Assembly (NCBI RefSeq): GCF_958979055.1
Contig: NC_084895.1
Span: forward strand, 1,722,001 to 1,786,000
DNA length: 64,000 bases
Origin: Alnus glutinosa
Lineage: Eukaryota; Streptophyta; Magnoliopsida; Fagales; Betulaceae
Direction of reading: 5' to 3'
Shown here: positions 22,712 through 32,457 of the stretch, one piece after another
Layout: each line of letters begins with the position of its first letter
How positions within the stretch are numbered: position 1 is the first letter of the stretch
Made by a program: the position numbers and the translations under genes
The notes under the pieces: model-generated
Told to the model about the DNA's origin: nothing
Database searches by the model: none
Seen by the model: the letters and a program-made list of their open reading frames with translations, nothing else

Positions 22712-22969
22712 ATGCTAAGCAGGAGATCGAGTGACATCACACAAATGGCGAGAGATTTTGGCGCTCTAGTTGGTGCCCATGACGATGATGCAGGTATTGC
22801 GTTTGAGAGCTCAGGTAGCCTACTTTTGCTTGGCATGATTATCATGTCCCTCTCAATTATATCAATGGTCATCTTTCCTTGTGGCCATGATGACAATGAA
22901 TCAAGTCGTTTCAGTAGGAGAAGTGATATTGCAGGGCACCTTGGTGGTGGTGGCAACGGGTGGTGCTGA
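22712..22969 (+). CDS. Possible small membrane protein with Gly-rich tail
   Basis: This is an 85-codon frame. A better start may be the second ATG at 22745 (MARDFGALVGAHDDDAG). The middle is strongly hydrophobic (LLLLGMIIMSLSIISMVIF), which predicts one membrane-spanning segment. It is followed by a short polar stretch and the beginning of a Gly-rich tail. The tail runs into a GGTGGTGGTGGCAACGGG repeat, where the frame ends. The organisation resembles small plant proteins with one membrane segment and a Gly-rich end, but I do not recognise a named family. It could be the first part of a longer protein truncated by repeat slippage, or a gene fragment. Confidence 0.4.
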   Translation: MLSRRSSDITQMARDFGALVGAHDDDAGIAFESSGSLLLLGMIIMSLSIISMVIFPCGHDDNESSRFSRRSDIAGHLGGGGNGWC

Positions 22970-23046
22970 TGCTGAGACGGCGGCATGGCTGGTGGTGGTG
23001 GCAACGGGTGTGGTGGTGGCGGCATGGGTGGTGCTGATGCTGAGAC
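22943..23046. repeat. Gly-codon-rich imperfect tandem repeat
   Basis: Two imperfect units share GGTGGTGGTGGCAACGGGTG and GGTGCTGATGCTGAGACGG. This region ends the small frame at 22712-22969. Slippage here could have shifted that frame. Confidence 0.7.
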
Positions 23047-23075
23047 GGATCGATCAGGACCTCAGAATACTCTAT

Positions 23076-23570
23076 CAATTGCATTCGCTATCCACATATG
23101 CGGATGCGGTTAATAATAGCATCCGCATTCCATTTATATTACATTTAATAAATTCATCAAAACGACGTTGTTTTGGTGTTTAATACCAAAATGACATCGT
23201 TTTGGATTAAGCATAGATTATGTTAACATTGGTTTGTTTGATTGTGTTGCTTTCTCGTGTAACAGTCAATATATTTTCAAAAAATTAGAACTTAAAAAGA
23301 AAAAAGAAAAAAATCTAACAAACCAAAAACACTAAAAATTGACCTAAATTATTTTCAAAATCGTTTAAAATAAGCCTTAATAGAAATTCAAAAAAAATTC
23401 AAAAGACTAAAATAAGCTCAAAAGGCTCATTATCTATTATGCGAATAGCGAGTAATAATCACGGGAATGCGGATGCGGATTTTACAATAAAAGTTATATC
23501 TACATTTTTATGGATATAGCTACAAATATTACAGATAATCATATTCACGTCTGCATGTACACCCTAGTTG
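23076..23570. mobile_element. hAT-like non-autonomous element (boundaries uncertain)
   Basis: ATGCGGATGCGG near 23098 and its inverse-related GAATGCGGATGCGGA near 23464 form inverted sub-repeats. The right edge, CATGTACACCCTAG near 23555-23568, resembles hAT terminal repeats of the form CTAGGGTGTACATG. I could not find a matching left terminus or target duplication. Confidence 0.35.
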
Positions 23571-23959
23571 TTCTCTTGCGAGTTGGTTTTCAACAATTTA
23601 GTTGAAGAGTTACAACTATATTATATGGCCTACTTAAATGCTTTAGCAACACATGGCTTTTACTCGTTAAGTACAAAGGTGGTAATTAATTGGATAGATA
23701 GAATACCTTTAGTCTGTATAGTAATGCACTGTGTTCCCGATCCACTCCTATTACTCTTCATACATCTCATGCCTTTCCCTTCACAGTGTCTGCATGCCGG
23801 AGTCGACCAATTCAATTGAACAAATTTATCATGATCATCTATTATACCGTATGGAATCGATCGGGGAGTATACATCTCTTGTACAAGATATGAGGGACGG
23901 CCTTATGACATTCATAAAATAAACTTGGTAGGTAGGGCCACTAAGACAAGAGATCAGAT

Positions 23960-24245
23960 AGGAGCCAAATGGTACCTATACTTGATGATTGTATGCCATC
24001 TCAGCACTCTGTAATTTGAAACTTAAGGGCCTTTCAATAATTACTCATTGTCATATGTTTTGTGATTGACTAGTTTCTTGTAATATAATTGGGGGCCATA
24101 TTTGCTGCGATGTGATAAGAATTTTATTCTTTTGACTTTTCATATATGGTGTTTCTTGGTATCTATTTTTTGTCTTATTAACTTTAAATTTATATCTTCA
24201 ACTTGAAAGATTTTTAATTGCTCTTGATCTTGAAACATGCAAATT
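23960..24245 (+). repeat. Duplicate of noncoding part of PHD-gene region
   Basis: This segment is closely similar to 62520-62790 in the second locus, including TTGTAATATAATTGGGGGCC. No exon is recognised inside it. The match stops at about 24245 and resumes at about 26190, so roughly 1.9 kb has been inserted between two pieces that are adjacent at 62790-62800. Confidence 0.75.
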
Positions 24246-25400
24246 GTGGGGTAATTCTATTAGTAATTTTTTTAAAATAATAATAAAAAATTATTGTTGT
24301 GATATAAAAATTAAAATATTTTTAATTTGACTTTTTTTTAAAAAAAAATTAGAATGGTTTTACAAACAGTGCAATGTTGGATAGAATACAATTCTGACAA
24401 GAAATTACATGCAGTAAAGGTTGCTACTTCATATTTACATGTAAGGTTTGGATCGTGTGGGAGTATGTATATAAGATTATATAGGTTAATTCTAATCGAA
24501 TTTATTTAATTAAATAGATTAAACCCCTCGATTCTAATTTGTTAATTTCGTAGTAGGTTTACAGATAGTATAAAAAATTGTTAATATTTATGTTACGTGT
24601 TGAGTTCAGATCATGTCGAGGCATAAATATAAGATTATATAAGTCAACCTTAATCCAACCCATTTAATTAAATGGGTTAAACTTCTCAACCATAACCCTT
24701 TAATTTCGAATTGACCTAATTTGTACTAAATTCATAAATCATGTTAAAAATTGTCAGTCTTACATACATCCATTTGGATTCCTTCACAAAGAGTAATAGT
24801 GTAACCCACTCGAGATTTGAACAAAGATATATATATATATATATATAATCAAAAATGTGTGTAGGGACGAATAACAGAATTTTGTAGAAGTTTTCTTCAT
24901 TTCAAAATTTTTAATATATATGTTTTATTCGAGTAGGTTGAGCACATACGGCATTAATATGGTGAGTTGACTAGGATCGGCGTTGTCAAGCATTAAAGGT
25001 GCATTTAGTGCAGGGTTTGCCAACGGTTTCCTACCAACGAGGGAAAATCATATTTATTGCTTAAATTTTTATTTCTTTTAAATTTATATATTGAGTTTCT
25101 AATTTTAAGAATATGATTTTTAAATTTAATATAAATTTTAAATAGATTTTTCTATCACTTTTTTCTTCAAAATTGATAGTTTGACAGAACCTAATATCAA
25201 TGCTACATTATTAAGCGCCAAGTCATCTATAAAAAAGAAAAAAAAAAAAAAAAAAAAAATAGAAGAAGATCCAACTACAGAAATAAAAACCATATTTTTT
25301 TCGATATCTTAATTTTTTAGATTTTTTTTTTCATCAATTAAAATTTAGTGTTTATTTTTTTTGTTATGAATGTATAGTTGATAAAGTGAGGGAATATATA

Positions 25401-25445
<45 letters not shown>

Positions 25446-26189
25446 GTTAGTAACATGATTTTCTAATTATTTATGAGGTAATATGTAACTTATATGTTAA
25501 TTTTGCACTTAAATGTCATAAAATAAACTTCAATTTTTATTTATTTATTTCGTATTTCACAACCCACAAGGGTAAAATATATGAAACCCACTTCAGCATG
25601 GGATTAAAACCAAACCCGTGACCACAGTACCTCACCTATTATTTTATTTACAAGTAGAGGAGATTCTTCTGGTTTTGAAAACCACGGGCGTGATCATTAT
25701 CTGATTTATCTCTATGAAATCTAGCAGGCAAAGCCTGTAAATGACTCTGATTCTACGAAGAGGAGGGCTTAAATCAATCACAGATGCATAAAATTGTACT
25801 TAATTTAAGGTAGCCATTTTATCACTCTCACACACACACACATATATATATATATATTTCGAGTTAAAAAAATAGAATAGAAAGCAAACAAGGTACACAA
25901 AAACCAGAGTTATATCAAAACACCATGATGTTGCTGGTTTTCTACTCTGGTCCTGTCTCCATTAAAACATTTCGTGGTGTTTTGTCTTCTGTATTGCTAG
26001 TTTTCAACTCTGTTTTTTGTGCTCATAAATGCCCTAGAAGCTACTGTCTCCATTAAAACATTTCGTGGTGTTTTTGTCTTCTGTGTTGCTGGTTTTCAGC
26101 TCTGTTTTTTGTGTTCATAAATGCCCTAGAAGCTACCACAGATTCTATGCTGTTAGTTCCAATATAGACACCAATCTCCAACTTAGGCC
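24246..26189. other. Inserted AT-rich DNA splitting the PHD-gene duplicate
   Basis: This DNA has no counterpart at 62790-62800. It contains two imperfect copies of about 150 bp (24446-24592 and 24598-24760, each with ATAAGATTATATA and ATTTAATTAAAT), a TA run near 24829-24846, A-runs at about 25220-25258 and 25406-25442, and a CA/TA run near 25832-25857. No coding region is supported. Confidence 0.55.
25950..26136. repeat. Two-unit tandem repeat of about 93 bp
   Basis: The unit begins CTGTCTCCATTAAAACATTT and ends AAATGCCCTAGAAGCTAC. The second unit follows the first directly at about 26042 and is about 95% similar by eye. It is noncoding. Confidence 0.8.
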
Positions 26190-26870
26190 ATAATTTCAAC
26201 ATAAATTTTGGGCCTCGCGCAATCATTTTCTATTACAGGTAGTTTATATTCAATTAATTCACGCGTATTGTTCCCTCAAAGTGCAAAGGAATACCACATT
26301 AGTTGTTTGATGAATCACCATATGGAAGACCTTACAGTGAGTATATTTTCCTGTTATATTTTGTAGTTCTATTGCGGTTTGAAGAATCACCTATTCTAAA
26401 TTGATGAACGTTTAATGGATTCCTTTCAATCCTTGTTGACTTGCATTGAGAACCATGTGCTTCTGGCGACTGATGAAGCTTAGCCACTATGGATAAAATT
26501 TGGTTTTATTACATGTTCTTTCCACATCCTGTTTTCAGCTTAATAAGTTCAAGAAACTTTACCATATGGTGATCTTCCGAGGAGCAACCGTGTGAAAGTC
26601 AATCCCCGAATGTTGAATTATTGGTGCTCAGGTTTTGGGAGTACCATGAAAATTTTGTGAAAATGGAAAAGTGATGCAGCCCAACTTAGAAATGCCCTCA
26701 GGGAGGATCTTGAGCAAAGTAGGAAAGGCTTCTAGAGTGGGAATTTTCAATTTTGCAGGAGACAAATCATGCGTAACCTCTGCTCGAGCAAGAATGTGAC
26801 TAATCATAGGACAAAAACTTCGTGCAACCCTCGTGCAACATTGGCTGGAGTGAAGTTGCGACAATTTTTA
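26190..26870 (+). pseudogene. PHD-finger/acetyltransferase gene 3' exons, copy between blocks A and B
   Basis: Three exon traces match plant PHD-finger proteins with a C-terminal GNAT-like domain (IDM1-like). A zinc-finger piece, AKEYHISCLMNHHMEDL, lies at about 26277-26335, with the expected Cys before AKE changed to Ser. FQSLLTCIENHVL and a stop-interrupted TDEA-stop-PLW lie near 26425-26500. LNKFKKLYHMVIFRGATV is followed by a stop near 26539-26596. The same exons occur at 62880-63750 with fewer changes. Here about 540 bp between the zinc finger and the next exon are deleted. It is not functional. Confidence 0.75.
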
Positions 26871-27839
26871 ATAAAGACTACTTTTGTAATTTTACTTTCA
26901 ACGTTGAACCCTGGGTTCTATTTAAGCACAATAAGATCGGATTGACCGCCTAGTTGTTATTGTTGTTGAGTTCTATGAATAAGAATGTTGAAGAGAGAGT
27001 TTTTCTTTTGTTTCCTATATTCATATTTTAGGCTTTATAAAAAAGAGTTGTTTGATGTAGTGTTCACAAATTCAGCTTCTCCCGCTCCATTAAAGAAGCA
27101 ACTATTAGCAGCTCAACATACAAATTGATATATTGTTTTTGTAGCATAGATATGGGAGAGTAGAGATTTTAGTAATTGCAAAATGTAGAAAAGTAGTGCT
27201 GCTTTTTGAATGTTGTTCATTTGTTTGTACCTTCGACTTGAGTGTTGTTCAGTTGTATTGATAACTATTAATTTAATTCTAGCACATCCTTACATATTTA
27301 TCATAATGAATCTTACTCCATTTCAATACCCAATTTGCAAATCTCCTCCTCGTCTTTCCCAACATAATTGAAAATCAATCAAGGTTAACATCATTAAAAG
27401 AGAGATCAGATTGAAAAACATACTATACCTTGTTCTTCGGGCAACTCATCCCATTATAATCGATATAAATTAAATTAATATCATTATAAGGGAGATTAGG
27501 TGGGCTTATTCTGTTGTGCCTTTTGGTTTTGAGGATTGCAAATTGCTGTTGTGTGGCCTTGTTTGGTATCTTATGATTCATGTTCTTTCTTTTCTTCTTT
27601 GCCCGATGGGAGATAAAAAATTTCCTCTGCAAAGCCAAAATTTTGTGTAATGGACAATCTACTGTCTAGATTTATTTTATTTTCTTTCTCATAAATTTTC
27701 GGATGGTCATTTTGTATTTATTTCCACCGGATCATCTCTTTGTCATGTTTCTTTCCCAATCATTTTATGATCAATTGCTTGTTGTGACCCTATGAATGAG
27801 CATAATTCGTAATTTCTTTTACAAAGATAGGATAGCTAA
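26871..27839. other. Intergenic DNA, no gene seen
   Basis: This is AT-rich spacer with only short chance frames and no recognised repeat boundaries. Confidence 0.5.
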
Positions 27840-27955
27840 AGCCATCTCCCCTAATTACAATTTCAGATATGCCGCTTCTAGCTCTTTTGCTTTACATACC
27901 AAAACAGAGTGTTTTCCATGTCTCTCAGCTCAGACCTAAACTAGGTTCCAATTTA
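27840..27955 (+). repeat. Fragment of CNL 5' flank
   Basis: AAAGCCATCTCCCCTAATTAC and ATATGCCGCTTCTAGCT...TTTACATACCAAAACAGAGTG match the upstream DNA of both CNL genes (about 1600-1680 and 47528-47600). A further copy is at 36298-36410, ahead of block C. This shows that the block boundaries were built from CNL-locus DNA. Confidence 0.65.
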
Positions 27956-27977
27956 TCTGTTATCAATTTTGCCACCT

Positions 27978-28554
27978 GTGAATTTGGTAGGCATCATTCA
28001 GCCTGAACTAATGGAGATTTTAACTCGTCGATCTCGGCCAAAGAACAATTGTTCCATCACTGAATTGTTGGCGCAATGGTTGGTCAATCCAAAGATGATG
28101 CAACTTGGGAGGAGTGCCACTCTCTAACACAAGCCTACCCCCACCTTGTGGGCAAGGTGCTCTAAAGAGGAGAGAATTGTAAGGAGCTCTAAAGAGGGGA
28201 GAATTGTAAGGAGCTCTTCTAAGAGGGTTGATACGTGGCAACATAAGGAGAGAAGATTGTTACGTGGCATCTTAAGGGCTGATTGTTATGTGCCCTAGTT
28301 GTAACTGAAGTCATTATGTTCGTTATAGTCGTTATGTTTGGTAGTTGTAACTGAATGTATTACTAATTCAGTTGATAGGCATAGGCGTAGGCGTAGGAAA
28401 TTGCATAAATGAGAGGAAGAGAAAGACAGAGTTATCGAATTGTTCAGATTGAACATTAGAGGGTGTGGCTCTTCGAATTGCCTCTTTTCAATAGAATTTC
28501 ATTCCATTTCTTCTTTTCCAATTCTCGTTTTCTTCTTAAATTCCTAAGAGAACA
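27978..28554 (+). mobile_element. Ty3/gypsy 3' remnant (block B)
   Basis: This has the same pol tail and LTR as at 14933-15495, beginning at the same base (GTGAATTTGGTAGG). The frame GQSKDDATWEECHSLTQAYP is readable to a stop. A local 30-bp duplication repeats GCTCTAAAGAGG(A/G)GAGAATTG across the polypurine tract and LTR edge at 28158-28212. The LTR probably spans 28205-28554. Confidence 0.65.
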
Positions 28555-28972
28555 CGTGTTCTTTTACACAGAAGGATTGATAGAGAGGTTCAGTTGTTGT
28601 ATCAGTTGATCAATGTGCATATGCCAAAAACATACAATCAACGCAAATCCCATAACCAAAAAAGCAACAGGGAGAAAAATCCACCAAAGATTAACCATAA
28701 TAACAAACAATAATTGGAACCAACAAATTATGAGATATGATGTATGTACGGTACAAGTTATTGTGATTATTTGACTTTTATTACTAAGATAATGAGATCT
28801 GGGTCGACACAGTCGTGATATTTATCAAGATCAATTATTCTTACATTTACAAATATATATAGTACTTGGAGTTTGCAATAAGAACATCTAAAATCAATAG
28901 GATCCATAATTACTCTGACTTATTATTGAGAGAAACACACGTTGAGATTAGCTTACAATTTCTTAACTGATA

Positions 28973-30274
28973 TTAGGAGGGGCGTTTATGGTAAGAAAGG
29001 ACAGAATAAAGGGTTTGTGAAAAAGTGAAAACTAGAATCAAGAATGCAGCCATGAGCGATATGATCGACCATGGGTTGCCAAAATAGTCACGCTTAAACG
29101 TTGCTCGCCATCGATTGCAAGGGCGCCTACAATATGCATTCACTTCACGGTAGAGGTCTGAGTAAAGGAAAGCACCAACTGAAGCATCACTATAAAGCCT
29201 ATTGTAGATACTTGCTACGTCCTCAGTACCCAAATAGAGACTTAGAATTCCTTTGTCTTTTAGAAAATCCACATCTTGGTTATTGTTAATAAGGTCAGCA
29301 AGGAGCTTAGCATAAGAGGTGATTTCAAAGTCTTTGCTTGGATCACATTGTTCAAATGCAATGAAATTTCTGTATACAGATCTTATATCCTCCCAAACAT
29401 TTAACGGTGGGATTGTCATCACTCCATCTTTGAAAGTTACATCAAGAGGGCTGTTATTTTTGTCTCCAGCTTTGAATTTAACTCCTGCTTGCACAAGTTC
29501 TATCACAGATGGAATCTGCTCCATAGACGTGATGAGGTATCTTTGCAAAGTTTTAGGGGCTGGTTTTACTGTGGATGTTCCAATTGCGGAGTTTCGTAGG
29601 CAATCAAGTATATGATCGTGTTTGAGGTTATCACGAAGGGGCCATATAAATCCATAAGACGAAAGGACAAGATTAGGTAGGGATGTCTCTTCAGCATGTG
29701 ATTTGGTTAGGTAGAACAAGCAATCTAGCACGCGCCAAGGAAGCTGATTCTCAAGTAGCCTCACGTCATTTGCTAATCTCCAATTCATCCATGGCATATA
29801 GAACACCGGATCTTCAATGTCTGGTTGCACCTGCCCCGAACATTTACGGAATAATTCAAGGATAAAACAACCATCAACCACAAGCATCTCTATGAAATCT
29901 TTTTCAGGAACAAGAATTTCTTCCGCGTAGCATGCACGACACTCTTTCTCAATTCTTCCAATAGCTTCTACAAAGCACTTCAAAGTAGTTCTCGTAGTTT
30001 GTGCTCGATCGAGGAGGCAATGCAAATACCATAACTTAATTTTTTCCATTGCTTGCAACTTCTCCTTCCCATGGTGAAATGGGCCAATTGAAACTAACTC
30101 TGGCTCAAAAGCCTTTTCATTATGCTTGCGTAGTCTATCCGGGACTCTAAATATGGAACATTTAGATGGTATTGGAGATTTTTGGCAAAGCTTTCCTTGA
30201 ATCGAAGATGTCACTTCTGTTACAATATCTCTAATAGTGATGGATGTTTGATTGCTACTACTCGTTTTTGCCAT
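28973..30274 (-). CDS. DUF247 family protein, copy B (best-preserved locus)
   Basis: The gene encodes 433 residues and is collinear over its whole length with copies A and C. It has the DUF247 signature CSIFRVPDRLRKHNEKAFEP, then LVSIGPFHHGKEK, and a single C-terminal hydrophobic segment (WSIISLMAAFLILVFTFSQ). The ATG at 30274 is conserved in all three copies; an extra ATG 12 bp upstream exists only here. Of the three copies only this one keeps the full upstream set: TATA box, leader exon with splice donor, and intron acceptor just before the coding exon. It is therefore the strongest candidate for the ancestral, expressed gene. Biochemical role is unknown; it is probably a membrane-anchored protein. 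Confidence 0.92.
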   Translation of the reverse strand: MAKTSSSNQTSITIRDIVTEVTSSIQGKLCQKSPIPSKCSIFRVPDRLRKHNEKAFEPELVSIGPFHHGKEKLQAMEKIKLWYLHCLLDRAQTTRTTLKCFVEAIGRIEKECRACYAEEILVPEKDFIEMLVVDGCFILELFRKCSGQVQPDIEDPVFYMPWMNWRLANDVRLLENQLPWRVLDCLFYLTKSHAEETSLPNLVLSSYGFIWPLRDNLKHDHILDCLRNSAIGTSTVKPAPKTLQRYLITSMEQIPSVIELVQAGVKFKAGDKNNSPLDVTFKDGVMTIPPLNVWEDIRSVYRNFIAFEQCDPSKDFEITSYAKLLADLINNNQDVDFLKDKGILSLYLGTEDVASIYNRLYSDASVGAFLYSDLYREVNAYCRRPCNRWRATFKRDYFGNPWSIISLMAAFLILVFTFSQTLYSVLSYHKRPS

Positions 30275-30330
30275 GATTTGTTCTTTCATATTCTTTCTTT
30301 TTGCCAATGCCAAACAATATCTTTGAGATC

Positions 30331-30753
30331 CTGCTTTAATAGCAAGTAAAAGGAAGAAAAAAGAAAAAAAAAGGTATGAAAGAATTTATTTATAATTTTC
30401 CAAATTTTTTGATGGAACATAAAAATGAAAAATACTTTAGTGTTTTAATGAATATTTTGTCTTATGAATGGTTTGTTAATGTACCCATGTAAGCAAGTTA
30501 TTTTCAATCAAGTTGAATAAAAGAATACAAAGTCCTCTATCAATTTATTGTTTCTCTTCCTTTTCATTCTCTTAGTGTGTGGTTTCCAATTTTCAACATG
30601 CCTTTGATCTAATTCTAAAGCAACCAAAGATTTAGGTTTGAAGCTCCAGAAAGAATGACAGTAAACACAACACAACTTATGTCTTAAGAAACGAGAAAGA
30701 CACTACCTTAAAAACAAATAAAAAATGCCAAAAATAAAAAATAAAAACATTAC
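30331..30753 (-). other. Predicted 5' UTR intron of DUF247 copy B
   Basis: On the minus strand the donor is AATAGAG|GTAATG (exon end at 30754) and the acceptor is ATTAAAGCAG|GATCTC (exon 2 starts at 30330). Both are good consensus sites, and the 423-bp span is AT-rich. The acceptor is also present in copies A and C, but the donor is not. Splicing is inferred. Confidence 0.55.
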
Positions 30754-30860
30754 CTCTATTTTAACCGGGAAGTAAAGCTAGCGTCGGTGAATAGGGAGGA
30801 AAGCCATGAGAGAGAGAGGAGCGAGCGAGCATGTGTGTCATCCACTGGATGAAAAGAAAT
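30754..30860 (-). promoter_or_regulatory. Predicted leader exon of DUF247 copy B with 9-codon uORF
   Basis: The interval lies between the TATA box and the predicted donor; its upstream edge is set about 25-30 bp downstream of the TATA box. It is CT-rich on the minus strand. It contains an ATG at 30807 that opens MAFLPIHRR and then a stop at 30778. This short upstream frame could affect translation of the main frame. It is absent from copies A and C because of deletions. Confidence 0.45.
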
Positions 30861-30884
30861 AAAAAGAGAGTAGATCAGTGAGCC

Positions 30885-30894
30885 CTTTATATAG
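30885..30894 (-). promoter_or_regulatory. TATA box of DUF247 copy B
   Basis: The minus strand reads CTATATAAAG followed by GGCTCAC. The spacing to the leader exon fits a core promoter. Confidence 0.6.
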
Positions 30895-31562
30895 AAGAAA
30901 GAGATTTAGTTCCACTTTGAAAGGGTTGTTGAGGAATAAAGGATTGATTAAGACTGCTTACATAACCTTCCTGTTGGAAGGAAAGTGATCGAATGACAGC
31001 TTCCTAAAGTGATCGAGAAAAAGTTGGTTGGAGAAAATTGTTTGAAGCATGCTATCTGTTATCGGTGGGAGAGCTAGGATTTTGGTTAAGAGGAGGTTAA
31101 TAAATTTTTCAATTTTTTTATGATTGAAAAGAAAAATCTAAAGCTCATAAAAAATTAATTAAAAATATTAAAAAATATAACTAACACAATAGCAATAAAA
31201 TGTAATTATCTCTAAAAACATATAAATATAATTTACAATATATTCAGTTGTCCTCGACAAGTCTTTGTATCTTCCCTTGAAATCGTTGCGATGAATAATC
31301 GCTGCATGATGTATTCATCGCTAACAGTCTCAAATATTTATTCAAATGATTTTTTTTTAAGGCCCCTACTCTTTGTTTAAAGTTGGCTGTTTCTTTAAAA
31401 ATAAAAATAAATAAATAAATAAAAGCCTCTTTGTATGGGTCTCACTCTAATATACCTTAAGATTGTGTAATAGTTGAGGTGAGATTATACATGAATCCGG
31501 ACTCATTTCATTAAAATGGGCGTTGTTGCTGAATATTTATATATATAAAATAAATAAATAAA

Positions 31563-31603
<41 letters not shown>

Positions 31604-31937
31604 AAAAAGGAGAAGAAGAAGAAGGAAGAAATGGTAAGTGGGCCGCGTAAAGGCAAAGTTGGCTTGTTGCTAATAATATTTAGCATTTTTCACGTCATGT
31701 AAAAAAATTCACATAAAAATTCTTAAAAATTGTAAAGAATCGTAATCCTCCTAAAGAGTTATCCCTTACACCACGTGAAACCATGTTATGGCTATCTGCT
31801 GGGCAAATAAAAACTCTTTCGCAGTATATGAACGCAGTTTTGCATCATAATATATATATAATTAAAAGCCATTAAATTCATCGATTAATTCAATAAAATA
31901 GCAACGATCTGAGTTAAAAATCAAAAGGAAAAATCCC
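30895..31937. other. Block B upstream noncoding DNA
   Basis: This is AT-rich DNA shared with block A. It contains an A-rich run at about 31570-31602. No gene is seen. Confidence 0.5.
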
Positions 31938-32165
31938 TTGAGAAAATTTACCCCTCTAGATGGTGGGTCGTGGGTGGTAGCGTTCGGTCCGTTCAGTACG
32001 GTGGTGCTGGGCTGTTGGTGGTGTAGATGGCGGGCGTCGCTCTCATCTGCCGGTGGTGGTGTCGCCGGTGGGCGGCGGCTGCTGCTGCAGGGTGGACGGC
32101 AGGCGGAGGTTATGGAGGGAGGGAGTAGCTCTTTGGTGAGAGGGAAAACTTTTGGGGTGAAATGA
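31938..32165. repeat. GC-rich conserved block, copy B
   Basis: This is the same 228-bp island as at 18721-18948, with a handful of substitutions and no indels. Confidence 0.6.
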
Positions 32166-32352
32166 AAGAAAGATTCCTTTGTACTTCTGCAGGTCTACGA
32201 CTTGGAGAGAATTATGGCGTCCAGAATTTTTTTTTTCTTTTGAATTTTTATAAACAAAAGTCAATCTTGTATGCATTTCAATCACGTCAGCCAGCCATCT
32301 CTCTCCTGACATTTCACTGCAACACGAAACAGAGAAATGAAAGACCGTCCTG

Positions 32353-32457
32353 TCCGTTGTTTAATAATTAAAAAATATATTTTATTAAAAAAATAAAAAA
32401 TACATAAAAGATAAATAAAAATATATATATATTTTTAATTATTAAATAACGGACCGG
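32353..32457. mobile_element. Small foldback MITE
   Basis: GTCCGTTGTTTAATAATTAA on the left pairs with TTAATTATTAAATAACGGAC on the right around an AT-rich centre. A related copy is at about 42466-42553 in block D, and only the right arm survives in block A (about 19200-19212). It is noncoding. Confidence 0.6.

Noticed and set aside
22651..23025. Pro/His-rich 124-codon minus-strand frame
   Set aside because: It arises from the complement of the Gly-codon repeat and opposes the better small-protein candidate.
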